Assembly (NCBI RefSeq): GCF_012927045.1
Contig: NZ_JABBFW010000005.1
Coordinates: forward strand, 1 to 64,000
DNA from: Azohydromonas caseinilytica
GTDB lineage: Bacteria > Pseudomonadota > Gammaproteobacteria > Burkholderiales > Burkholderiaceae_C
DNA: 64,000 bases
Reading direction: 5' to 3'
Within the stretch, counting starts at the first letter, position 1. Every line of letters starts with the position of its first letter. The position numbers and the translations under genes were made by a program. The notes under the pieces are model-generated. The model had not been told where the DNA came from. It did no database searches and saw only the letters and a list, made by a program, of their open reading frames with translations. This document shows, one piece after another, positions 47,734 through 58,840 of this stretch.

Positions 47734-49023
47734 TCAGGACGAACCCGCCACCACCGCACGCAGCCACGGCATCGGGTGCCGCCGCTGCGCCACCCACCAG
47801 GTCAGCCCGAAGCGCAGGCCCATGCTGATGCTGAAGGCCATGCCCGCGCCCTCGATGCCCCACACCGGCACCAGCCCCAGCACCAGCCCCACGTGCACCA
47901 GGCCCGAGCCGACGGTGGCCAGCGCCAGGGCCCCGGTGCGGCGCGAGTAGAAGATGTAGTTGGTCACCATGAAGTACATGCCGTTGAAGGCCTGGCCCAG
48001 CGCCAGCCAGCCGATGACCTCGCCGGCATGCGCGAAGCGCTCCCCCGCGATCAGCCCCACCAGCCTCGGGCCGACCTGGAAGGCCAGCGCCGCGCCCAGC
48101 AGCACGACCACGAACCAGGCATAGGTCCAGCGCACGATGCGCCGCTTCTCCTCGGGCCGGTCGCGCTGCAGCCGCTCGTACAGCCAAGGGCCGTAGGCCT
48201 TGTTGAGGGCATCGAACACCAGGCCCATGGCGTTGGCCAGCTGCACCGCCACCATGTACACACCCGCCTCGGCCAGCCCCAGCTTGGCGTTGACGAGCAC
48301 GCGGTCCAGCGCATTGAGCAGGAACAGGCCTGCGAAATGCGGCACCAGCGGCAGGCCGAAGGCCAGGGCCTCCTTGAGGTACGCCGGTCGCCACACCAGG
48401 AAAGCCAGCAACGCATCGCGCCGCAGCAGCGCCAGCGCCAGCAGCGCGAACAGCCCGGCCGTCACGATCTGGGCCGTGATGCGCCCGTCGGCGCCCTGCC
48501 CCAGCCCCACCACCAGCAGCAGCGACAGCGCCATGCCGAGCAGGCCCTGGGAGATCTGCAGCGTGCCGAAGCGCCGCGCCTCATGCCGGACCTGCCACTG
48601 GCCCAGGCGGATGTTGACGACCACGCCGCAGGCCGACACGAACACCGCCCACGGCAGCCAGCGCGGCGGCAGCTCCAGCGCCTGGGCCAGCGGCGCGCGC
48701 AGCAGCCACAGCACCCCCGCCGCCAGCAGCGCCGTGGCCAGCAGCAGCTGCAGCCCGGCAGCGATGAAGTCCCGCAGCGCCCGCGCATCGGGCGCACCGT
48801 CGTAGTACTTGCGCCCTGCGGCGCCGGCCACGCTCAGGCCCACCCAGGACTCCAGCGCGCCCAGCAGCACCATGAACATCGCCACCTCGCCGTAGCCCGC
48901 CGGGCCCAGGTAGCGCGTGAGCAGCGGCAGCAGCAGGAACGGGATCGCCGCATTGAGGATGTTCGACACCAGATACGTGGCCGCCCCGGAAAACAGCGCA
49001 CTGCTCCTGAGCCGGGTCAGCAC
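47734..49023 (-). CDS. second polysaccharide flippase (MATE/Wzx-like)
   Basis: The 429-residue protein has about 12 membrane segments and starts at GTG 49023 (VLTRLRSSALFSGAATYLVSNILNA) behind a GGGGGG-type Shine-Dalgarno; a longer frame up to 49128 adds a hydrophilic stretch not typical of the family. LTRYLGPAGYGEVAMFMVLLG and LDRVLVNAKLGLAEAGVYMVAVQLAN are flippase-like. It leads the flippase-manC-tailspike-acyltransferase unit. The 194 bases before manC hold no clear signals. Confidence 0.83.
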   Translation of the reverse strand: MLTRLRSSALFSGAATYLVSNILNAAIPFLLLPLLTRYLGPAGYGEVAMFMVLLGALESWVGLSVAGAAGRKYYDGAPDARALRDFIAAGLQLLLATALLAAGVLWLLRAPLAQALELPPRWLPWAVFVSACGVVVNIRLGQWQVRHEARRFGTLQISQGLLGMALSLLLVVGLGQGADGRITAQIVTAGLFALLALALLRRDALLAFLVWRPAYLKEALAFGLPLVPHFAGLFLLNALDRVLVNAKLGLAEAGVYMVAVQLANAMGLVFDALNKAYGPWLYERLQRDRPEEKRRIVRWTYAWFVVVLLGAALAFQVGPRLVGLIAGERFAHAGEVIGWLALGQAFNGMYFMVTNYIFYSRRTGALALATVGSGLVHVGLVLGLVPVWGIEGAGMAFSISMGLRFGLTWWVAQRRHPMPWLRAVVAGSS

Positions 49024-49616
49024 GATCGCCCCCCGGCTCAGCGGCCAAGTGCCAGGACGGGCGCGGTGTGCCCACCATGCCCGCGGAAACCGGCCCGACG
49101 GGTGGAGCCCTGGCTTCGCATAGCCCATCTGCGGACTCTATGTGCCGGTACAGAAATACGACCGGTCCATGCAACAGGTTTTCCGGAGGTACGGCGGCTG
49201 ACGCTCGCGCCGCATTGCGCACCCACAGCCGCGCCTCGGGCTGCCTGGCAGACGGTTTCGATGGCTTTCCCCTCTCCCACAGTACGGCCGGCGCCGCCAC
49301 ACCGTTGCCCACCGCCAAGCCCGGGAGCCCATACGGCACTGCAACATTTGCATTCGAATTAGCAGAGTTTAGAGACGCCTTGTCACACCAAAGAGGGGAG
49401 TGAAGACACAGAAGCGGGGGACGACAGCGCCGGGGTGTCTGTGCTTGCAAGGTCGGGAAAACAATGGCGCATCGGGCCGCGCCAGCATGGGGAATGGTCG
49501 GTGTCGCGCCGGCCTGGGGCGCAGCCGTGCCGGCCGCGAGCGCGGCCTCCCGTGCGGGAATGCGCGGGCCGGCGCGCCGCGCGACGGGGCGTCAGCCGAT
49601 GGTGGCGCCGGCCGCC
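49024..49616. other. gene-free stretch between flippase and capD
   Basis: Nearly 600 bases carry no supported gene. An AT-richer island at about 49320-49400 contains a sigma-70-like promoter pointing to the flippase gene. The rest, up to the capD stop at 49617, is high-GC with only shadow reading frames. No repeat or insertion sequence was recognised. Confidence 0.55.
49358..49386 (-). promoter_or_regulatory. sigma-70-like promoter for the flippase-manC unit
   Basis: GTGACA (49386-49381, five of six matches) is followed by exactly 17 bases and GCTAAT (49363-49358, four of six) in an AT-rich island unlike the surrounding DNA. Transcription would begin near 49350 and give a leader of about 330 bases before the flippase gene. 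No JUMPstart/ops element was found in the leader. Confidence 0.5.
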
Positions 49617-51481
<1,865 letters not shown>

Positions 51482-51485
<4 letters not shown>

Positions 51486-52072
51486 CGCGAAGCCAGCAGC
51501 CGCAGCGTGCGCAGCAGGATGCGCAGGTCCGACACCAGCGTGGCGCGGCCCGCGTAGGCCACCTGCTGCGCCAGCTTGGCGGGCAGCACCTGCTCGACGT
51601 AGGCGCGCTCGGGATCGGCGGCCCGGGCCAGCAGCGCGCCCTCGTCCAGGTGCGCCAGCGAGGCCGGGTCGGTGATGCCCGGGCGCACCGACAGCACCGC
51701 CGCGCGCAGCGCCGGCGGGTAGTGCGCGACGTAGCGCGGCACCTCGGGGCGCGGGCCGACCAGGCTCATGTCGCCCTTGAGCACGTCGATGAGCTGGGGC
51801 AGCTCATCGAGGCGGCGCGAGCGCAGCCAGTGCCCGGCGCGGGTGATGCGCGCGTCCGTGCCCACGGTCAGCGGCAGCCCGGCAGCGTCGGCGCGCATGG
51901 TGCGGAACTTGTGGATGCGAAAGGTCTTGCCATGGCGCCCGACCCGCTCCTGACGAAACAGCGCCGGGCCCGGCGAGTCCAGCCGAATCCACAGCGCGAG
52001 GCCCAGCAGCAGGGGAGACAGCAGCAGCAGCGCCAGCGAAGCGATCACCAGGTCAAACAGGCGCTTGGGCAT
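51482..52072 (-). CDS. initiating phosphoglycosyl transferase (WcaJ/PglC-like, short form)
   Basis: This monotopic enzyme moves a sugar-1-phosphate onto undecaprenyl phosphate to start a repeat unit. The 196-residue protein has one N-terminal re-entrant membrane helix (8-30), then KFRTM at 55-59, the catalytic Asp89-Glu90 pair in LDELPQ and PRPE at 107-110. It is the small PglC-type, without the extra N-terminal domain of WcaJ. With capD directly downstream and an aminotransferase beyond vapC, a modified QuiNAc-type sugar is a likely substrate. ATG 52072 has no strong ribosome binding site. Confidence 0.9.
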
Positions 52073-52092
52073 GGAACAGATGCGGAAACAGA

Positions 52093-52137
52093 CATCAATT
52101 GATGCAGCCTTTGATGCTAGCATCGTTGCTCAACGAT
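52093..52137. promoter_or_regulatory. three palindromes in the vapB / sugar-transferase divergent region
   Basis: Within the 81 bases between the divergent starts are CATCAATTGATG (52093-52104) and GATGCTAGCATC (52113-52124), both perfect, and ATCGTTG/CAACGAT with a CT centre (52122-52137). TTGATGC also occurs twice in direct orientation (52099-52105 and 52111-52117). The second palindrome contains TGCTAGCAT, an extended -10-like element, identically on both strands. These are the expected features of operators for VapB autoregulation, and they also sit in the upstream region of the initiating transferase gene. Confidence 0.65.
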
Positions 52138-52153
52138 CCGAGGAACGCGCGCC

Positions 52154-52363
52154 ATGCGAACCACCGTGAACCTGGACGACGCCCTGGTCGAGCGCGCGCA
52201 GCAGCTCAGCGGCGTGCTCGAACGCTCGGCCCTGCTGCGCGAGGCGCTGCAGGCGCTGATCCAGCGCGAGAGCGCACGCCGCCTGGCGCGCCTGGGCGGC
52301 ACCGAGAGCGAGCTGCAGGCCGTGCCGCGCCGGCGCCCCGGCGATGAGGGCGGCGCAGCGTGA
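52154..52363 (+). CDS. vapB: VapB-type antitoxin
   Basis: The 69-residue protein begins MRTTVNLDDALVERAQQL, the ribbon-helix-helix DNA-binding start of the VapB (type II TIS1230/AbrB-unlike) family, then a basic ALIQRESARRLARLGG segment and a flexible Arg/Pro tail that would wrap the toxin. It overlaps vapC by GTGA. It is transcribed divergently from the sugar transferase gene, with palindromes between them. Confidence 0.88.
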   Translation: MRTTVNLDDALVERAQQLSGVLERSALLREALQALIQRESARRLARLGGTESELQAVPRRRPGDEGGAA

Positions 52364-52734
52364 TCGTCGTGGACACGTCGGTGTGGGTGGATCACCTGCG
52401 CCATGGCGAGACCCGCCTGGTGAGGCTGCTGGAGGAGCAGCAGGCGGAAATCCATCCCTTCGTCATCGGCGAGCTCGCCTGCGGCAACCTGCGCGCGCGC
52501 CAGGAGGTGCTGGCGCTGCTGCAGTCGCTGCCGCGGCGCGACGCCTGCAGCGACGAGGAGGTGCTGTTCTTCATCGAGCGGCATGGCCTGATGGGCAAGG
52601 GCATCGGCTACGTGGACGCGCACCTGCTGGCCGCCACCCGTGTCGTGCCCGGACGCCGGCTCTGGACCCGCGACAAGCGGCTGCAGGCGCTGGCGGCGGC
52701 ACAGGGACTGGCCTACGAGGAGCCGGCGCATTGA
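52360..52734 (+). CDS. vapC: VapC-type PIN-domain ribonuclease toxin
   Basis: VapC toxins cleave specific tRNAs or rRNA to arrest translation. The 124-residue PIN-domain protein has the acidic residues expected for metal binding: Asp5 (VVDTSVWVDHL), Glu38 (IGELACG), Asp86 (GYVDAHLLAA) and Asp105 (WTRDKRL). It starts with GTG 52360, overlapping the vapB stop. It ends 10 bases before the convergent aminotransferase gene, inside the polysaccharide locus. Confidence 0.92.
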   Translation: MIVVDTSVWVDHLRHGETRLVRLLEEQQAEIHPFVIGELACGNLRARQEVLALLQSLPRRDACSDEEVLFFIERHGLMGKGIGYVDAHLLAATRVVPGRRLWTRDKRLQALAAAQGLAYEEPAH

Positions 52735-52744
52735 GCTTCAAGCC

Positions 52745-53902
52745 TCAGCCCAGCGCCCCGCGCACCGCCGCGATCACCCGCTGCACATCGGCGTCCGTCA
52801 TGCGCGTGTAGATGGGCAGGCTCAGCATGCGCTCGTAGGCGTGCTGGCTGTGCGGGAAGTCCTCGGCGCGCAGCCCGTAGCGCTCGCGCCAGTAGGGATG
52901 CTGGTGCAGCGGGATGTAGTGCACGCTGCAGCCGATGCCCGCGGCGAACAGCGCCTCGATGCAGGCGTCGCGCCCGATGGGCGCCGCCTCGGCCAGCCGC
53001 AGCACGTAGAGGTGCCAGGCATGCGTGTCGCCGGCCCGCGGCCCTGGTGGCGTGACGACGGGCAGGTCGGCAAAGGCCGCGTCGTACTGCGCCGCGATCT
53101 CGGCCCGGCGCTGCTGGAAGCCGCGCGCCCGCGCCAGCTGGTGCAGCCCCAGCGCCGCGGCGATGTCGGTGAGGTTGTACTTGAAGCCCGGGGCGACGAT
53201 CTCGTAGTACCAGCTCGGCACCTTGGCGGTGAAGCGGTCGAAGGCATCGCGGCTCATGCCGTGCAGCCGCATCACGCGCGCGCGTTTCGCCAGCTCCGGG
53301 TTGCGCGTCACCAGCATGCCGCCCTCGCCCGTGGTCATCGTCTTGTTGGCATAGAAGCTGAACACGGTGGCGTCGCTCTGCAGCGTGCCCACGAGCCGGC
53401 CGGCGCTGGTGGTGGGCAGCGCGTGCGCGGCGTCCTCCACCACCTTCAGGCCATGCCGCTTCGCGATGCCCAGGATCGACGGCATGTCCGCCGCCAGGCC
53501 GGCGTAGTGCACCGGCAGGATCGCCCTGGTGCGCGGCGTGATGGCGGCCTCGATGGCGGCCGGGTCGATGTTGAGCGTGGCCGGGTCGATGTCCACCAGC
53601 TTCACGTCCGCGCCGAGGTAGCGCACCACCTCGGCGGTGGCGGTGAAGGTGTGGGTGGTGGTGATGACCTCGTCGCCCGGTCCGATGCCCAGCGCCTCCA
53701 GCGCCAGGTGCAGCCCGGCGGTGGCGGAGTTGACGGCGATGGACTGCAAGGACTCGTCTCCCAGGAACTCGGTGAAGGCCTGCTCGAAGCGGCGCGCCTT
53801 GGGGCCGGTGGTGATCCAGCCGGACTTCAAGGTGTCCACGACCTCGGCAATTTCCTCGTCGCCGATCTCGGGCAGGGCAAAGGGCAGGAAGGCGTCGTTC
53901 AC
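52745..53902 (-). CDS. DegT/DnrJ-family sugar aminotransferase (PglE/WbpE-like)
   Basis: The 385-residue PLP enzyme has [33 protein letters not shown], and the PLP lysine Lys187 in [16 protein letters not shown]. Downstream of a CapD-type dehydratase, the likely reaction is transamination of UDP-4-keto-6-deoxy-GlcNAc to the 4-amino sugar (bacillosamine-type), by analogy with PglF-PglE. Other 4- or 3-amino products cannot be excluded. I use GTG 53902 ([17 protein letters not shown]) because the upstream frame overlaps the methyltransferase gene. Confidence 0.85.
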   Translation of the reverse strand: MNDAFLPFALPEIGDEEIAEVVDTLKSGWITTGPKARRFEQAFTEFLGDESLQSIAVNSATAGLHLALEALGIGPGDEVITTTHTFTATAEVVRYLGADVKLVDIDPATLNIDPAAIEAAITPRTRAILPVHYAGLAADMPSILGIAKRHGLKVVEDAAHALPTTSAGRLVGTLQSDATVFSFYANKTMTTGEGGMLVTRNPELAKRARVMRLHGMSRDAFDRFTAKVPSWYYEIVAPGFKYNLTDIAAALGLHQLARARGFQQRRAEIAAQYDAAFADLPVVTPPGPRAGDTHAWHLYVLRLAEAAPIGRDACIEALFAAGIGCSVHYIPLHQHPYWRERYGLRAEDFPHSQHAYERMLSLPIYTRMTDADVQRVIAAVRGALG

Positions 53903-53915
53903 GGTGTTCTCTGAG

Positions 53916-54623
53916 TCAATCGGGTTTGGCAATCCAGCACAGCCGGTGCGTGCGCAGCCAGGGCAGCGCATCGAGCAGGCGGTGCAGCGCCGGATGCACG
54001 CGCACGGCCGCGCGCGCCAGCGGCGGCGCCAGCGTGACGCGGCGCGCCTGGATGCGGCCCTGCGGGAAGAGCGCGCGCACGCGCGCCAGCGGCACGCCGC
54101 GCACGTCGCGGTTGCGCGGGTTGTCGAAGGCGAAGTCGTACCAGAGCACGGCGCCGCCGGGGCGCAGCCAGCGCCACATCGCGTCGGCCAGCCGCTGCTG
54201 GAAGGCGTCGTCCAGCAGCGAGGAAAAGACGGTGCTCTGCAGCACCAGGTCCTGGCTGCCCGGGGCGATGTCCGCCTGCACCGCGTCGCCCAGCAGCAGC
54301 CGGGTGGCGGCGGGCAGCCGCTCGCGCGCGGCCGCATGGCGCTCGGCCAGCAGCTCGATGCCGCTGAGGTGCGGCGCGCTGAAGCCCAGGCGCAGCAGCT
54401 CCAGCAGGTTGTCGCCATGGCCGCAGCCGACCTCGGTCAGGCGCAGCCCCGCCACGTCGAAGCCCACGCGCTCGCGCAGCAGCGCGCACAGCGCGCGCTC
54501 GCGCTGCTGGCGCGCCAGCAGCACCTCCAGGCGCAGCGGGTGGTAGCGGTCGGCCAGGCCGGCGCGGCGCGCGTAGCGCTCGCGCACGGCGGCGGGCTCG
54601 TCGTGGCCGGGGGTGGCGCTCAT
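53916..54623 (-). CDS. class I SAM-dependent methyltransferase
   Basis: The 235-residue protein has the SAM-binding motif [19 protein letters not shown] at about 62-80, then [26 protein letters not shown], and [12 protein letters not shown]. It may methylate a sugar of the polysaccharide or its reducing or non-reducing terminus. The target cannot be read from sequence. It lies between the aminotransferase (13 bases) and a GT2 gene (13 bases), so it is probably in the same operon. Confidence 0.82.
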   Translation of the reverse strand: MSATPGHDEPAAVRERYARRAGLADRYHPLRLEVLLARQQRERALCALLRERVGFDVAGLRLTEVGCGHGDNLLELLRLGFSAPHLSGIELLAERHAAARERLPAATRLLLGDAVQADIAPGSQDLVLQSTVFSSLLDDAFQQRLADAMWRWLRPGGAVLWYDFAFDNPRNRDVRGVPLARVRALFPQGRIQARRVTLAPPLARAAVRVHPALHRLLDALPWLRTHRLCWIAKPD

Positions 54624-54636
54624 GGCTGCCAGAAGC

Positions 54637-55665
54637 TCAGCGCGTCAGCTTGCTGAAGCGTTCGCGCCCGCGCCCGTGGCGCAGCACGTCCCACCAGCCC
54701 AGCAGCGTGCCGATGCCGTAGCCGACGTGGTGTGCGGCGATCACCACCGGCAGCCGCGGCAGCAGCGCCCAGTGGCCGTCGGCGGCCACCAGCAGCGACA
54801 GCGTGCCCAGCGCCGCGCCGTAGGCGGCGAGCCAGCCCAGCGGCAGCACCCAGGACGCGCCCAGCAGCGCCGCGCCGGTGAGCAGCAGCTGCCCGCCCAC
54901 GAAGAGGCCCGGCACCAGCTGGCGCAGCGCCGCGGGTTGGCCGTGCTTCCTCATCACGAAGGGCTTCCAGTAGCCGTACTGCAGCCACTGCCGGAACAGC
55001 GCCCGCACCGAGCCGCGCGGCCGGTACAGCGAGCGGATGCGCGCGCTCTGCCACACCCGGCCGCCGCCGCGCGTGATGCGCAGGTTGTGCTCGTCGTCCT
55101 GGTTGCGCACCAGCTGCTCGTCGAAGCCGCCGAAGCGCGCGAAGCTCTCGCGCGGCCAGGCGCCCAGGTACACGGTGTCGGCCTCGCCCTCGTAGTCGAG
55201 CTGGCGCGAGCGCGCCCCGCCGCTGACCCAGCGCGACTGGAAGGCCGCGGCGATGGCGCGCTGCCACGGCGCCGCGCCTTCGGCGCGCCAGGGCCCGCCC
55301 ACCACCGCCGCGCCGCTGCGCTGCAGCGCCGCCACGCACTGCGCCACGTAGTCCGGCGCGTAAGTGGTGTGCACGTCCATGCGCACGATGATTTCGCCCC
55401 GCGCCGCCGCCAGCGCCCGGTTCAGGCCGCAGGAGACGATGCGCCCGGGGTTGTCGATGACGCGGATGTGCGCATCGGCCGTGGCCAGCCGCTGCAGCTC
55501 CTCGCGCGTGCCGTCGTCGCTCTGGCCATCGGCGATGAGCAGCTCCAGCGTCCACGGCGGCGGCAACTGCTGCGCGCGCGCCGAGGCGCAGAAGGCGGCG
55601 ATGTGCCCGCGCTCGTTGCGGCACGGCACGATCACGCTGACCAGCTTGGGCGTGGCGGCCGTCAT
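54637..55665 (-). CDS. family 2 glycosyltransferase (ExoA-like) with C-terminal membrane segments
   Basis: The 342-residue protein begins with VSVIVPCRNERGHIAAF, has LLIADGQSDDGT and VRMDVHTTYAPDYV, then GGFDEQLVRNQDDEHNLRI, the pattern of ExoA-type succinoglycan transferases, followed by three hydrophobic C-terminal segments. The donor is unknown. Its start overlaps the GT4 stop by ATGA. Confidence 0.85.
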   Translation of the reverse strand: MTAATPKLVSVIVPCRNERGHIAAFCASARAQQLPPPWTLELLIADGQSDDGTREELQRLATADAHIRVIDNPGRIVSCGLNRALAAARGEIIVRMDVHTTYAPDYVAQCVAALQRSGAAVVGGPWRAEGAAPWQRAIAAAFQSRWVSGGARSRQLDYEGEADTVYLGAWPRESFARFGGFDEQLVRNQDDEHNLRITRGGGRVWQSARIRSLYRPRGSVRALFRQWLQYGYWKPFVMRKHGQPAALRQLVPGLFVGGQLLLTGAALLGASWVLPLGWLAAYGAALGTLSLLVAADGHWALLPRLPVVIAAHHVGYGIGTLLGWWDVLRHGRGRERFSKLTR

Positions 55666-56813
55666 GGCGCGGCTCCCTCGGCCACCGGACGGCCCGCCAG
55701 CCGCAGGTACAGCGCGTACATGCGGTCCATGTGCTGGCGGCGCGAGGCGCGCTGCACGATCACGCCGCGGTTGTGGCGGCCCATGGCGTCGAGCTGCTCG
55801 GCCGGCAGCGCCTGCAGGGCCTGCAGCGCGTCGGCCAGCGCGCGCGCGTCGCCCGCGGGCACCAGGCGGCCACCCTGCAGGTCGATCCACTGCCGGTTGG
55901 CGGGCAGGTCCGAGGTCACCAGTGCCATGCCGCAGGCCATGGACTCCAGCACCGACACCGAGGTGGCGTCGCTCTCGGGCACGCTCACCGAGACATGGCA
56001 GCGCTGCATCCAGTGCAGCATGCCGGCGTCGTCCTGGCGGCCCAGGAAGCGCACGCAGTCCTGCAGGCCCAGCGCGTCGGCCCGGGCGCGCAGCTCGGCC
56101 TCCAGGGAGCCCCCGCCCAGCAGGATCAGCCGCACCGGCAGCTCCGGCCGGCGCTGGCGCAGCAGCGCCACGGCCTCCAGGATCAGCTCGATGCGGTAGT
56201 TGGGCTCCCACGCCCGCAGGCTCAGCAGCTTGAAGGTGCGGGCCTCGCGCACCCCGGGTGGCGGCAGGTTGAATCGGTCGGTGTCGGCGCCCCACAGCAG
56301 CTCTTCGCAGGGGGCGCTCACGCCGTACTCGGCCATGGCCTCGATCAGGTCGCGCGAGTCGCCGGTGAGCAGGTCGGCGCGGCGCAGTATCCAGCCCGTG
56401 AGCCGCCGCATGGCGCGGCTGCGCCGCGGCGTCACCAGCAGGTCGCTGCCCCAGGCGGTGAGCACCAGCGGGCGCCGTCCGCAGGCCGCGGCCCACAGGC
56501 CGTTGGAGCTGATGTAGTGGCCGTGCACCACGTCGGGCGCGATGCGCGCGGCCAGCGCGCGCACCCGCGGCAGGGCCAGGAACCAGCCCACGCCGTCGCC
56601 GCCCGGGCGGATGGCATGCACCGCCGCGGCGCCCGGCACCGGGGCCGGGCGCCGCGTGAGCACATGGCACTCGGCGCCGCGCCGGTTCATCTCCAGCACC
56701 CAGCGCTGCAGGTGCACGCTGTCGGCGTCGCCGGTGAAGAGCAGCCGCAGCGGCGGCGCCGCCGCGCCGGTCGTGGTGGCGGCGTTGGCCGCATCGAGAG
56801 TGACGCTGTTCAT
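55662..56813 (-). CDS. family 4 glycosyltransferase
   Basis: The 383-residue GT-B enzyme has LRLLFTGDADSVHLQRWVLEM, VVHGHYISSNGLW, the WGADTDRFNLPP site, FKLLSLRAWEPNYRIELILEA, and PESDATSVSVLESMACGMALV with the E..S...E-like GT4 pattern. The start overlaps the acetyltransferase stop by ATGA. The donor is unknown. Confidence 0.86.
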   Translation of the reverse strand: MNSVTLDAANAATTTGAAAPPLRLLFTGDADSVHLQRWVLEMNRRGAECHVLTRRPAPVPGAAAVHAIRPGGDGVGWFLALPRVRALAARIAPDVVHGHYISSNGLWAAACGRRPLVLTAWGSDLLVTPRRSRAMRRLTGWILRRADLLTGDSRDLIEAMAEYGVSAPCEELLWGADTDRFNLPPPGVREARTFKLLSLRAWEPNYRIELILEAVALLRQRRPELPVRLILLGGGSLEAELRARADALGLQDCVRFLGRQDDAGMLHWMQRCHVSVSVPESDATSVSVLESMACGMALVTSDLPANRQWIDLQGGRLVPAGDARALADALQALQALPAEQLDAMGRHNRGVIVQRASRRQHMDRMYALYLRLAGRPVAEGAAP

Positions 56814-57385
56814 GCCTGGTCTCCCGCCCAGGCGCGGTAGTGCTCGCTCATTTCGGGATGGCGCTGGAGCAGCGCGCGGTCCACCTCGCGCACGTCGCCC
56901 ACCACGCGCGCGGGCTGGCCCTGCACCACGGCGAAGTCCGGCACCGTGCCCGAGACGTAGCTGTAGGCCGTGACCAGCACGCCGCGGCCGAGCTTGCTGC
57001 CCGGGGCGATGACGGCATGCGGGCCGATGAAGCTGTAGGGGCCGATCTCGGTGGGGGCCTGGCGGTAGCCGGGCGGACGCGGGTGGCCGTAGTAGCCGCG
57101 CCCGCACACCCGCAGCGCGTGGTGCGAGCTGTGGGTGAGGATGGAGACGTGGTTGGTGATCTGGCAGCCCTCGCCGATGCTCAATCCGCCCGAGGCGTCG
57201 AGGAAGTTGAAGTGCCCGACGAAGACGTGGTCGCTCATGCGCAGGCTGTCCGGGTGCTCGATGTGCGCATGCGTGCTCACGCGCGTGTGGCGCAGCAGCC
57301 GGCCGTCGGAGGTGCGCCAGCCGTAGACCATGCGCGGCGCCAGCACGCAACTCAGCAGCGACAGCAGGGCTCTCTTGATCGACAC
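56810..57385 (-). CDS. hexapeptide-repeat acetyltransferase (CatB/WcaF-like)
   Basis: The 191-residue product has left-handed beta-helix repeats (LSIGEGCQITNHVSILTHSSHH, IGPYSFIGPHAVIAPGSKLGRGVLV), with a conserved His pair, and ends with an ARVVGDVREVDR-type tail. It probably acetylates a sugar in the polysaccharide. It does not look like PglD, which has an extra N-terminal Rossmann-like domain. GTG 57385 is the most likely start; no strong ribosome binding site was found. Confidence 0.8.
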   Translation of the reverse strand: MSIKRALLSLLSCVLAPRMVYGWRTSDGRLLRHTRVSTHAHIEHPDSLRMSDHVFVGHFNFLDASGGLSIGEGCQITNHVSILTHSSHHALRVCGRGYYGHPRPPGYRQAPTEIGPYSFIGPHAVIAPGSKLGRGVLVTAYSYVSGTVPDFAVVQGQPARVVGDVREVDRALLQRHPEMSEHYRAWAGDQA

Positions 57386-57414
57386 GGCGGCGGGCTCGAA
57401 AAAAGGCAAAACGT

Positions 57415-58662
57415 CTATTGTCGCGGCTGCGCCACGCCCGCCCCCGCAGCCCCGGGTTGCGCGGCCTGGCGGAACAGGAGCCAGGCCACGCCGATGGCGC
57501 ACAGGTAGGCCGCGCTGGTGCTGGCCGCCGCGCCCAGCGCGCCCCAGCGCGGCACCGCCAGCAGGCAGCCCAGGGTGTTGAGCGCGAGCGACAGCGCCGC
57601 GATCAGCCCCGACAGGTGCGGCCGGCCCAGGTGGTTGGTGAAGAAGGCCGACAGGCTCGACGCCGCCGCGTAGGCCGCGATGCCCGGCAGCAGCGCGGCC
57701 AGTGGCGGCAGCACCCCGGCGTAGGCCGGCCCCAGCACGCGCGGCAGCGCCAGCGCCGCGCCTCCCCACAGCAGCGGCGCCGCGACGGCCGCCACGGCCA
57801 TGTTCAGCCGCGCCGCCTGCCGTGACGTGCGCGCCGCGCCGGCCGTGTCGGGCTGGCCGATGCGGTGATAGGCCGACATGGTCAGCGCCGAGGACAGCAG
57901 CCACAGCAGCTCGGCCACCTGCACCGCCACCGAGTACACGCCCGCGGCGGCCAGGCCCTCGTGGCGCTCGACCAGGAACAGCGTCACGCGGTAATTGAGC
58001 AGGCTGACCACGTTGGTGACGCCGATCTCCAGCACGAAGCGCGCGTCGCGCCGCACCGCGCGCCAGGGTTGCGGCGCCTGGGCGGGCGCGGCGCGCAGCG
58101 CCGCCGCGGCCGTGCCCACGCCCACCAGCGCCTTGGCCGCCACCCAGGCCGCGAGCACCGGGCCGAGCAGGTCCTCGCCCTGGCGCGGCAGGAGCAGCAG
58201 CGCGCCCAGCACCAGCGCAGGGGCGGCCACCTGCGGCAGATTCATGGGGCCCATGCGGCCCTGCCCCAGCCACAGCCCGCTGGCGGTGGACACCAGCAGC
58301 AGCAGCGGCGCCGCCAGCGCCATCAGGTGCAGCCGGTCATACGGTGCGCTGCGGGCCTGCGCCGCCATGGCCAGCAGCACGAGAGCGGCGACGGCGCCGA
58401 AGCCCACCGACACCAGCAGCCAGCGCCGCAATCCGCCGCCCGGCGCCTCCTGGTGGTGCGAGATGCGCCGGGCCAGGGCCAGGCCGAAGCCGGAGCCCAG
58501 CGTCAGCAGCACCGACTCCACGGTCACGAACAGCGCGAAGGCGCCCTGCACCGCCGGCCCCAGGCGTGCCACGTGCACCATCAGCGCCAGGCCCAGCGCC
58601 ACCGTGGCGACGCGCGCGAGCAGGTTCAGGCTGGCGCCACGGGCCAGGCCGGCAAGGGACAT
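57415..58662 (-). CDS. third polysaccharide flippase (Wzx-like)
   Basis: The 415-residue protein has about 12 membrane segments (first at about 11-34) and Wzx-like features ([38 protein letters not shown]). It starts the unit flippase-acetyltransferase-GT4-GT2-methyltransferase-aminotransferase, and is divergent from lysS by 178 bases. Having three flippases in one locus is unusual (see findings). Confidence 0.83.
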   Translation of the reverse strand: MSLAGLARGASLNLLARVATVALGLALMVHVARLGPAVQGAFALFVTVESVLLTLGSGFGLALARRISHHQEAPGGGLRRWLLVSVGFGAVAALVLLAMAAQARSAPYDRLHLMALAAPLLLLVSTASGLWLGQGRMGPMNLPQVAAPALVLGALLLLPRQGEDLLGPVLAAWVAAKALVGVGTAAAALRAAPAQAPQPWRAVRRDARFVLEIGVTNVVSLLNYRVTLFLVERHEGLAAAGVYSVAVQVAELLWLLSSALTMSAYHRIGQPDTAGAARTSRQAARLNMAVAAVAAPLLWGGAALALPRVLGPAYAGVLPPLAALLPGIAAYAAASSLSAFFTNHLGRPHLSGLIAALSLALNTLGCLLAVPRWGALGAAASTSAAYLCAIGVAWLLFRQAAQPGAAGAGVAQPRQ

Positions 58663-58840
58663 GGGGAGTGAAAAGGTCGGCAGCGAGGGGGCTGCATTGT
58701 CGCCGCGCGGGTTGGAACGGGCTTCTTCCCGTGGCCCCGCAAAGGCTGCAAGACCTCACGGCGCCGGCGCAGCCTCACTCCAGGCCGCCCAGCCTCCCCT
58801 GCCTACAATCCGCCCTTTTTCGCCGCGCAGCCTTTCCGCC

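Noticed and set aside
58804-58809. TACAAT upstream of lysS as a full promoter
   Set aside because: No acceptable -35 at 16-18 bases was found, so it is mentioned only in the lysS entry.
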